Assembly (NCBI GenBank): GCA_018873245.2
Contig: JAEMBT020000001.1
Coordinates: 14,982,220-15,046,219, forward strand
Direction of reading: 5' to 3'
DNA length: 64,000 nucleotides
Source: Archegozetes longisetosus
Lineage: Eukaryota; Arthropoda; Arachnida; Sarcoptiformes; Trhypochthoniidae
In this document: piece after piece, positions 25,349 through 37,300 of the stretch
Position numbering within the stretch: position 1 is the first letter of the stretch
How the letters are laid out: the number at the start of each line of letters is the position of its first letter
The notes under the pieces: model-generated
Seen by the model: the letters and a program-made list of their open reading frames with translations, nothing else
What the model was told of the DNA's origin: nothing
Databases searched by the model: none
Translations under genes and position numbers: made by a program

Positions 25349-28300
25349 ATGAGACAAATAGTGATTACTGCTAAATCACTACTAATATTTTTATTACAAT
25401 CAATTAGCTTTGAATCATATATTGCTCAAAAGGTGAGTAGAAGTTATTACAACTTGTTATTTATAACCGCAATTAAATCTTCATATTCTTCCATAATTAC
25501 TATGTGTATGAATTTATTAATGTTTTCATAATAATAAATCCTTTCCTCTCAACCATCAAAACTTGTTTCAAGTATTTCAATATAAATAGTCTGACTATAA
25601 GTTTAACAAAACATTATAAATTGAGATAAATTTAGAAACTTGTTAAATAGGTTAACATTACTGTTATTTCATATTGATTTGAATGAGAAGATCATACAGA
25701 AGTTATAGAATTATTGAGAATAATATTTAGGCTAGCTCATATTTCTGCTATAATATCTAGCTTATATTATTACTCAATTGTTTATGTCATCTTCTTGTGA
25801 TCTATGGAAATAGATTGCTTCTAAATTTGATCTTGCAAATTTGATTGAATAACAGGTAGAACTCGAATCGAGACTTTGTCGGACCGAATTGGGACACCGT
25901 CTTCCTTATGATGTCTATGTATTGGACACATGTGCGCGTTGTTATAATTACATGCCCGACTCTGCATTCAAAGATAATACTAAATTCAGGTAAGTTATAA
26001 ATCCATTCTCTCCTCATATTTACGGTTGAATACACTTTCAAAGTAAAAGAATAGCTAAACCCAATTGAAGACTAGCTTCTCATAAGTTGCTGAGCAATAT
26101 TTAAAACTGATAACTAAATATAAAATCAAAGGATCAAAGTATTAGTTCTGTTGAAATAATCCTACGAACTCTACAGGTCTTCGAACTTCTTATACAGATG
26201 TTTTGCCATGAGTTATGTCGTAGATTTCGTTATGTCATAGATTTCTTTTACGAAAATAGACTGCTCTCCAAACATGAAATTCAATAATTTTATTCAATTT
26301 GAAAATAAAATAAAAGTTTGTCTTTCAGTTTATGATAAGAGAAATTGATAGTAACAGTGGAAATTTGAGTGAGTTTCGCGATTTTTCATTTTGAAATTTG
26401 ATTTGATTGTTGCCCTTAAACCTCCATAATGAGTTTGTTTCACTAATGAGAAACCATATGTTCAATTTTATGCATTTATTATATTAAACTTGCTTTTCAT
26501 TCAACTCACTTAATTTGAGTGTCCTTTTGCTCATAATCAGTTCTGATTACAAAATTTCAACACTTATTACAAAATTTCAACACTTATTACGAAATTGACA
26601 TGTTTTCTGTAAAGTTTAATTTGCAAACTTGACTGACAATCTATTTGAGAAGTGTTCTTAAGTTTGAAGCAATACATCAATTATTTAAATCTGTTTCTGG
26701 AATTCAGGACAAAGTTGTAATTGGTTAATTGAAGAAAGAAAAAATTATTGTTCAACAGAAATAATTGAATTTGATGTGACGCAGAGAACCAGGAGATGAA
26801 GTTCTATGCAGTCCTATTTCCTGTAAACAGTAAGATAGAGACTAAAGTTTTGAGTTTACAGCATGATCGGGACTAAGGTTTTGACTTTACAGTATGATCG
26901 AGACTGCCGTTTGAAGTTCATGACAGATGCTATTTGTTATATAGATTTCTGAATCTGTTATGTATGAAGAATTAGTTTCTATGAATGAAACACTGAATAT
27001 TTGATATATGAAAATGCAAAATATTTGATGACACGACAGAAACTGATGTTGAAGGTTGAAATGAGTAGAAATCTAATGTCCACATTTAGAGAGATGCAAG
27101 TGAAATAAGTAATTTGGAGAAGGAAAATTTAATAATAAAATACACCTACCTCATCTTTTATTTACAGCAATTTAGCAAAATGCATACTATTTTCTCTCAA
27201 GCCATCATTTAAATTAATGTTAGCCTCGATATTCTACTCAACCCACTTATAGAAACATCTTACAATACAAAGTACTCATGAGACAATAAAAAGTAATTCA
27301 TCGATTGTTGCCAGTGCAATTTGATAGCTTTTAAGGTCAAGAGACAGCTACTATTTTGCATTATATATAAGTATGAATAAACACCTTCAGAAAACTTGAG
27401 ACTAACGGCTGAGCAACGGCTGAGCAACGGCTGAGCAACGGCTGAGTAACGGCTGAGCGACGGCTGAGTAACGGCTGAGTTATTTATATTTATTAGACAT
27501 TACTGAATATGACTCTAAACCGCATTTATTTCTGCTCAACTAATCTCACATTGAGCTGGTCTACATCCTTATAATAAATGCCAGTTTAAATTTTTATTTT
27601 ATCATTAGTTACTTTACTCTGAGCCAAGTGTCGTGTTACTTCTAATATCCTACAAATCATAAAATATTTCACGCATTAGAGTTTATTTTAACTCTGACTA
27701 ATACCGAGTTAGTCAGAAAACTCGATAATGTGGTAACTCTTGTGTTCTGGTATAATCTGGAAACGATTTATCGAGTATTAGTTAGAAAGTGCTAGATTTT
27801 GGTCATTCAATTGATATGTAATTTTTCATTGAAAAACATATGCTTATGAGGGGGAGAATTGGCTTCTCAATACATCCTATATGTAAAGATTGTCTTCAAA
27901 GCTAAATCTTTATCTTAAGTTACTGTTTACTCACATTAAGTTGCTCTGAAAAAACTAGAAGAGCTTTTAAGACGCGTAAAAAGTTTGAAAATAGGAACGG
28001 TTTATCTATAAAAAAAAATATGAAATGATCTTATCTTCTCAGTGTTTGCCTTGTTTTCCAGTTAGATCTACATTAAAAATATGACTCAATTTTTTTCTAT
28101 TAAGCTTACTTATTTTAAAAAAAGGATAAACATCTCAAACCTGCATAAAACAAAGTGATTCTGCAATCATAATATTTTTCTATTTACTGCGATAGCTTGA
28201 AATTTGAATTTTGAAAATACATTTGAATTAGTGGAGAGAAAGTCAAATCTTTAAAAGCTGATGGAAGTTCAAGATTAAAGTTAAGATTAAAGTTAAGCAA

Positions 28301-31300
28301 AAAAGTTAATCTAAGAATACAACAGTTTAATTAATGAGTTGATTTTGTTTGATTTCTGGGCCTAAGGGTATAATAAACTTGCATGCAATGTAAAAGTCTA
28401 TAGCTACTCTAAGTCTAGAGCTACTCTAACTCCAGAGCTACTCTTCATCTCATCAAAGTTGAAATGAGAAATAGAAGTTAAATGAATAGATTTTTTAACT
28501 CATCAGTAAAATAAAGTTAGTCCAAACCCCTAACAATGAGTAAATATTGACTTGTTCAATTCATAAGCTTTAATTTTGGTTCTCCTATTTGAAAAATCTA
28601 ATTTTCCTTTTAGAGACCATTTAAGAAAAATATTGGTTTCGGTCGTTAATAATATCTCAATCGTTGGCCATTCTTGTGGAATATTATGTTCTATTAGATT
28701 CAATTGCACAGCTGTAGCCAGCGGTTGGGGCTAAGAGGCTACAACCCCCAGAGACTTTTCAAAATTTAATTATAATCTATACTGAACAAAATTTTGCACC
28801 AAACTTTGTAACTATTTATTTGATGTATCAATCGATTGCCTACTGTTAAACATGAGTGATAGATTTAGTAAAAAATTAACATTTATTTTAATACCCATTA
28901 GTGTCTGCCTGAATAAATCGGAGCATTTGATTTCGGACTTTGAGCCCCTATAATAAAAATCTAGCCACAACAGTGATCGAAAATGAGAAATTGAATTTAG
29001 TTTTCTTTGGACGTGAACAGATAAATCATAAGAAAACAGATTGTAGAAACATTGCTTCTTATTTCTGAAACGAGTCATGCGTTCAATTCAATATTATTTG
29101 AATCGCAAATTCCTTATTAGATTGCTCATACCTATTTTATTGCTTCAAATTGCATTTGCAATAAACTTTCATCCAAAAAATTTGCTCATTCAACACAATT
29201 ATAAACCCTTTGAACGATATTCTTGACAAACTAACATATTTTTACTATTATCTAATAGTTTAGTGAAACTTATTGTTGGAATGTAGTATAAAGTATTCAT
29301 GATATAAATATGATTTATGTCACTTTCATAGAAATTGAATAGCATTCATTTACATTAATGATTATATAACTTAATAAATATCTAATGTATATAAATGTGA
29401 TGCGGACTTCTCTCATAGTTTGTTCACATGAATGATTTAAAAATTGCTATTTCACAAGAATGCTCAAACGCAAAAGTTTTCAATTGAACCACCAAATTGA
29501 ATTAGTATTTTATTTTTAGGAAAACCTTAACTTTGCTAAAAATAATGTGCTGCTAAAAACGTATTACTCAATAAAATAACGATAATTATAGAATTGATAG
29601 AAAAGCACGAGTTAAAAATAAAGGTCACAACTTTTTCCGCAGAATCCTCATTCAAACACTTATTCAATTAGTTTTTTATAGACTTGAACAAAACATTCTC
29701 CAACAAATTCTCAGTATTGTTGATTATCATTCTAACTTGGGTGTTATGCAATACTTTTGTTCAGCTTATTTTCAGTTACTTATAAGTACAAATGAATAAT
29801 TATGCATTTGATTTTGAGAAAATTATGCCTTTTATGCTCTTTTATGCTCTTTATGCTCATTTATGCCTCTAAGGATATTTATCTTAACTGATGAGCTAAG
29901 TAATTATTTAAATAATCTTTTTCAACTGGAATTGAAGCGAATTAGCCTTATGAAAATGGAAGCTTTCTAAGTGATTGCACTGAAGTCAGTCAACATCTTA
30001 ATGATCACGAAACATATGGAACATTGTGAGCAGTTTTACAAACATCTGATATTATGCAACACAGATTTAAGTTAACTCAAGTATAATTGAATGCAATTCA
30101 AGTGAATAAAGGGATATAAATATCTTCTGAATGGATGGAAAATCTGTTTTCATAACAATAGCAGATTTTCTTCACTCTTATATTAGATCATAAGCATAAT
30201 GAACTAATTGAGTCGACGTTTATTTTGTTTATAGATATAAAAAAAACAATCTTTTTCATACTTTCTACCTTAATTAGTTCTGTTATTAATTTCATCTTTT
30301 CTTTTACTCATTATTATTATTCTTATTGTTCTTTGTCCTAAGTTTGTGCTTATATGAAACTTTGTTACTAACTCGCTTAACGCTTTTGTTGTGTATAGAT
30401 TTGCAACTTTTTCGGCTCTATATTATTTACTTTCTGTTAAAAAATGTTAAGTTCTACATCACTTTCGTAGTTTAGAGAGAGTCTCACGTATTTGATAAGA
30501 GATCAAAATGTCTATACTTCTTATAAGAATGTTTTTATACTTTATATTCTGTAGATATCAAAACATTATGAGAATTTAGAGCTTTTCCAACTCTAGCTAT
30601 TATAGTATTTCTTATAAAAAGGGTTTTTATATTCCTATAATTTTATTCATATAAATTGATCTTTTTATCAGATCAAGAGTTATTTTAATAAAACTTCAAT
30701 TTAACTTCAATTCATGAGACTAAACTCATTTGAGAACCAATATTAAGAGATCATATTTCAGTTATTTGATTTAAGCTCAAGCAGCACGGCTTAGAAGGAT
30801 TTATAAAACACCATCCACCGCCTAACCTAACTTAATCCGAGTTTACTTAAACACAAACTCAAGTTCTCAGCTTTTATTAATACTTCTCTACTTCAAGCAT
30901 TCATATAAGATTTAACTTTCAAACAACTTTATCACTAAATCAGTCTTTCCTTCAAATTGCAATCTAAACTTTTCAAAGATTTATGTCAAGTGTGAAGCAA
31001 GCAAAACAATAAATCAGATTGATTTTAGATAGAAGTGGAAGAGCTCAATATTTTAAACCAAATTACAATCATTAAGATTGCGCATTCACATATTCTTCTA
31101 CTGATTTCTACTAAAAGTTTATCAGAAAAAAACAAAAGATCGGTATAGAACTAGGCATCAATTTTTTTGGACATCAATTTTTAGTAATATATAAACTAAT
31201 CTATAGTCTGTGGTCGATATGAACCGGAAATCAATAAAAATATATGTTATGTCTTTTCAACCCTCATGTAGACACTAAATGATAGGATAGAAATATCAGT

Positions 31301-34300
31301 TTGAGATGCAGTCGTGTTTGTGAAGTATTACAAATAATTTAATACTAATGTTTTGTTCAGTGATCAGAGGAAATTAAAAACTAGTTCTAGTCCTCTGAAA
31401 GCTTTGCTTTCAATGTGACCAATCTTCAAATATATTTATAAGAACTTAGGAATAATAATAATTTTTGGATTACAATTCATCACTTAAGCATAATATGCAA
31501 ACTGCGAATAAAATCTAAATTTTTCACACAGGAAATCATAAAATTCTGAATCGTTTGCAATTTTATGAATAAATCGATAATATAATGAGTGGCTATCAGT
31601 TTTGAAATCCAGCAAAGTTCTCAAAAGTTTGCGAAAAATAGCTGCCATTATTCGAATCATTAGAACAATTTTCTCATACTTTTAGCATTTTATTAGTATT
31701 TTGAATTGAAAATCAATTGATTTTTGTCTTAAATTGCTAACGAAGATTCAATTTTTTCACATAAGCTCAAGCATTGTTTGCATCAAACGGGTAAACAAAT
31801 GAAGTGTTGGCTTGTTTTTTGGCATTTTAGAGATTTAATTAATGAATCTAAAGTAATTTTTTATCTTGCAACAAAATTGAATTAAACTTAATAGCTTTGA
31901 GCAGTCCACTTTGCGCGCCCTCATATTCAAGCATCAATTTGAGTGTAAAATTACTGCATTCATTTTTCATTTCTGGTTATGCTGGCGTTCATTTGATTTC
32001 CCAAAGTACACGCTCAATACTTTATTTACTGACATATAGTAGCCGAGTGGGCGGTCGAAGGTCTACTAGCATCCCCAACTTAAATCTCAAGCAAGCTTGA
32101 CATAAAAAGTAATATATTTTTGAATATATTCGTATTTTATTAATTCGTTATAATTACTACGAACCAAACCAAAAGCAGATCATAATTCAAGTTAAAAACT
32201 GTTAAACAATATATTTTAATCGGGAAAGTATATGTTTAATCAAATTGAATATGATTAGTGGAGCCCCACCCGAACCCCACCATTGGGTCCACTACTAATA
32301 AATTTTTCCTTCAGGTAATATTTTAACTTTAGTTAGGATAAGGCTTTTGTTTTTATAATTTTAAGATTACAAAAATTTCGAGATTTCGATGTTCTTGGAG
32401 TCACTTAGAAGAAAGTGAGAACACAGGACACGATAGTTCCATTTACTGTTATTCATTAATCTACTGCTCTTGAGATTAATAATAAAACAGGTGAAAATCA
32501 CTATTGATTTGGATTTTATTTTACAGAAAACTTTATTTAGCAAAGTATTTAGGGCAGTGCTCCTTCATGTCTGGTTCATCTATATTTGTTGGTGTTTTAA
32601 TGAAAATTTATCGTTACTTACATACAAACTTTACTTATGTCGCTTCTAAGCTTTTTTAGATACTATTCGGCCAAACCCAATGAATTTTATGAGTCTAACA
32701 GTATGAGACATCTGTTCGTTATGGGATCAATACTCGCATTACCTCTGATCACATTCAATGCCAATTTCTAGCTTTCAGATCAAACTCTCATTACTTCTTT
32801 ATACTCTACGCGAATAATTCGTTTCACTATTTTTTTGTGTTCACTTATAAGTACACTTAAAAACTTACGATCGTTGATAGCAACCAGAAGTGGTATATTG
32901 TGATAACATCTTTCCATCAAACCATAATATGTTCAAATATTAAGAAACTTACAGAATATTAAGCGTAGTAATCAAAATAATTAGAATTAAATTTGGCAAC
33001 AAATTGATGTACATCACAGGCAGGTCGTCATAGAAACGATCCTGCTGCTATCACAGATTACGAAGCTGTGATGTTGCTATCACAGATTACTAAGCCATGA
33101 AGTTTGAATTAGTATAATTTAATTGAAATTCATAGATTTTGTTTCCTAATTTGAACGTTACGGTCAATAACCAAGTTTATTTACTAGTCTTCATTTCTTG
33201 AGGATTATTAGATCTGATGAAACTCAGGGTCATCAGAAAGAACAACAGATTTTAACTTTAATCCTAAATAATAATGAAGATTGCATTGCATCGGATTGTA
33301 ATCCATTTGAGAGACTGGTAGATAAACATCGGATGGAAGACATTAATAAAACATTTTAAGCATACGTTGCATTTAATTAATCGGATATACTATTGTTCAC
33401 TCGTCACTAATGAAATTGCACGCAAAAATGAAATCTTTCCAATATATCAGAAGATAATCGCCAAAAATCTCATAATTCGTCCCACATTAGATGTAAAATA
33501 AATGTTTCATGAAAGATAACACCATGTTTTCTTTCAATCATCAGAATAAGTCAAAGTGCACAACCTCTGAGAATATTACGACTTTTATGTTAGATATAAA
33601 TAGTAGTGATTTCTATGTATTACTCAGTTAGACATAGCACTAAATTTCCGAAAATCCAATTATTATTCTCAGTCAGACTCTAATAACTATAGAAAGACCA
33701 CAAACTAGAGATGGTACTTAAACCGTTAGGCGCAAAATAAGGATACAGAAGAATTTGGCTAAACAAATCAACGCTCATATAAATTCCTAAGTCGACAAAG
33801 AATTTTGGCAAAATGTTATTTCTAGCTACTTATTATCTATTCTGCGTATAGATTCTTTAGTTCTTTGTTCTTACAGGAAATTTGAATGATAAAAAGAGAA
33901 AAACAATATATTATTTTTCTAATTGAATGCTAATTAATTTTCTATTCGTATGAATCTGAAAAAATTTGCATTTGATAGCTAACAACGATAATTGAAAAGC
34001 ACGCATACTACTACTTTCAAACACAGGAGATTAATCCATCGTTAAAATTCTTGTCACAAAAATATGATCAACAGATACCTTGATCCGAATGCTTTCCTGA
34101 TCATACAGTACGAGTCATGAGAGCAAGGCTTATTGAACAAGATCAATCTCTGGCTAAGATGACTGAAATACTAGATAGTATCGATTCGACTTAGACCTGT
34201 TATAGCTAAAGACTTATTAATGGTCAGTAGTAACAAGAGTCAAGTGATGCCAGAGGATGTATCCAAAGGGGTTATTCATATATTTATTTAAGTAGATTTA

Positions 34301-37300
34301 ATAAAAAAAGCACATTATTTACGTATATTAATGGCTAAGAGTTTATGTGAGGAAATGTGCCCTAAAAGCATAGAAACGACCTCATCATCATAAGCTATCC
34401 GTATCTGTAATAGATTATTAAGTTTTTGAGTGTACAGCAACGAACAGCTCATGATATCGTTCAAGTATAGAAGATTTTCCACTAAAATAACTTAAGCTTT
34501 AGTCATGTTTGTATAAATAAGTTCTTAATTCAATTATAAATGCATCCATTTTTCAAAGCCGATTCCCAACTTTTGGTTATAGAGTTAATTGAAAAACATA
34601 ATAATACTACTAACTCAATCGTAATTTATTCATAAAGAAATCATATTTTAATCAAATTAAATGGAGTACTCATTACAAAATAGGTATAGATTTTAAATTT
34701 CAATTCAATTCACCTTTTACGTCAACTCTGTCATAAAGTAATACTACAAAACTGATTACCACAAACTATTATTCCAACAAAGCTTTTATCACTACAAAAC
34801 GGTTTAAAGCGAACAATTATGAGGCATATAAAATAGATTCATATTACTTGCAAAAGATCAATCTAACCTAACCTAACTCAACCTAACCTTGCAAGCCAAC
34901 AAACGTAGTAGTATTAATAGTATTAATAGCATTAATAGTAGAAAACAAATTGATAGTAAGCCAAGTTTGATTAATAGTAGTAACAAAAGAACAAATAGTT
35001 TGAAAGCTTATTATTGATTATATAAATGTAATTATATTTATAGATATATTCCTTATGGTTATCTCTACGATCCCTCAACAAGTTCGACATTCACTTCAAA
35101 CAATACATCAATAATATCTCGTTCATTTATTTCTGCATCCCTTATCATCAAATGGCAACAATGCTGTGCAGGTCTCACATTTATTCTTACTATACAATTA
35201 TGCCAATCTGCCTCTTTTCTCTTAAGATGCCATGCATTGCTGTTTGGAATCACTACAGTTTTATGAGGAGAAACAAGATCAGCTATCATGTCCGCGAACT
35301 TGGGACGGATGGCTGTGTTGGTCATCTGACGCTATGCCTCAAGAAGTACAAAAACAATCATGCCCTAGACACATCTATTGGCATCAAATTGTTCCTCCTT
35401 GTAGAGGTACCATTACTTGAACTAATCATTGATTTAGCTTTTCTACACTTTCTCTCTTTTCAATTGTTTTGCTCGTATGAATTGATTGGTTATTGTGATT
35501 ATTTAGGTTATACTACTAAGCAGTGCAACTCTAGTGGTGAGTGGTTTAGTCTTTCTGGCAAAGAATGGACCAATTATTCGATGTGCGCTCGAGACGATGT
35601 ATGTATATCTGAATAAACAGTTTAGTTACTATTGAGTAATTTTATATATATTTGTATTAAGATTTATGTGGGAAGAATACGTTACTCGATTGTTACCAAT
35701 ATTATATCAATATGTACTCTAATTCCTGCACTTTTTATATTTTTCCACTACAAGTAAGTCTTGCTGTAAATCTATTTTTTTGCATTACTTCAATACTGTA
35801 GAAATTGTTTTATATTGTTTTCTCACTAAGCTCGCAAAACTCGTAAAACTTTTTCAATTGAATTGTTTATCTCATTTATCATTCCTCAGACAGTATTGTT
35901 AGTGAAAAATAAGCTTCAAACATAATATATTTACATTAATGCATACATTATAGTAATTAATTTTGTTTAATGAATCTTTGAGAAGAAAGGCGTAGATATT
36001 GTCAAAACAATATATAAGAATTAGTTGAATGGGCAACAAATCCACTGTTATATAATTGATTACAAGCAAAATTTCATTGGTGATAGTACTTGTTTGAAGT
36101 TTGTCAAACAATTTACGGAATAATAGCAAAGTATATTTGTATTTGTCTTTTAAGAAAATAGTACAGGTTTTCAATTACCAACAATTGTCCTAATGGATTC
36201 TTGAATTTCAACTTTTCTCTTCTTACAAGTAATACTTTAAAAGTACTAAAAATATATTTGTTGTGTAGGAAACGTCTTATGTGATAAGTCTCTACTGTAG
36301 GCAGAGTCTTTTGATCTGCATAAAACTTTAATTCCCAAAGATTAAGTTGATATTGACTTTAGTTAATAATAAACTCTTGTCTCATAATCTGGAATCAAAT
36401 CATGCATTAAGAGCAGGAGTAATCACTAATAAGCTTATCGCTAATAATAATCGATCAATAATTACTTTTAGCTTAAGTCATAAAGGTCATTTCTACAGTT
36501 GAACGTCAAATAAGGAGAATAGTATTATTTAAATCAAACTTTCTCATACAAAATATACTTTTTTTACATTTCATTCTACTTCAACTGAATTGTTTTTTTA
36601 AAACAACATTTTTATGTTTCATATTTACATATGTGGCCTCTCTTTGAAGAAGTACCTTAGCGAATAGGCCTTTACTATGCATTAAAGATACTTTCTGTAT
36701 TGAATTCAATATAGAAAGTACAGTATCTTTAATGCATAGTAAAAGACACTTCTTATAAAACAGGCTACTTATGATTTTAGAATGTATTATAGGTTAATAC
36801 TTCTTTTGAAAATGTAACTATATATCAAAAACTTGTTTTTCAAACTACTCAAAATCTAGCATTATATTAAATAAACTAGTCTATTTCTAACCAACTAGAC
36901 AACTATCTTCAGTGTCCCGAATCCGTCTCCATAAGCATCTGTTTGCTTCATTACTGATTCACGCGCTTGTGTCATTATTCCTGAAATTGCATTTGGTAAC
37001 TGATAGTGAATCTCATTCAATCATACCAGCAGAAATACTCCCATCACTATGTCTCATTCTATCAATACTATTGCGCTACTTCCGATCAACCACTTATTTA
37101 TGGTGAGATAAATAGAAGAGGTGAATGAAACTAAAATAAAATCATGTCAATTATTGTTTAGGATGTTTAACGAAGCACTATATTTGCATCAATTGATTAA
37201 GCATGCCTTTACTCAGCCACCACTGACACCATTGATAATTCTGGCTTACTTTCTACCACTCGCTACCACAACTATTTACATTCTCATACGTTCTCTCACC

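Larger units (their letters stand above)
25990..35043. other. 9-kb intron of the GPCR gene
   Basis: AT-rich intron holding an 11-bp minisatellite (27414), a hAT-like MITE (28709), a TTAGG-like block (about 30821), MITE A copy 3 (32852) and repeat B copy 2 (34257). A possible in-frame 45-nt exon lies at 26785-26829 (ag/GAA... to CA/gtaaga), encoding EPGDEVLCSPISCKQ; it would join both neighbours in phase 2. I see no separate gene on either strand. Confidence 0.55.

Noticed and set aside
25349-26980. Stand-alone CHH/ITP-like neuropeptide gene (signal peptide, CARCYN motif, later cysteines)
   Set aside because: Cysteine spacing does not fit the CHH family (18 instead of about 15 residues between the first two, and the wrong later pattern), and the exon phase fits the GPCR ectodomain exon at 35044 exactly.
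35065-35325. Minus-strand open frame of 86 codons
   Set aside because: It is antisense to two spliced GPCR exons whose phases and cysteine motifs are convincing.
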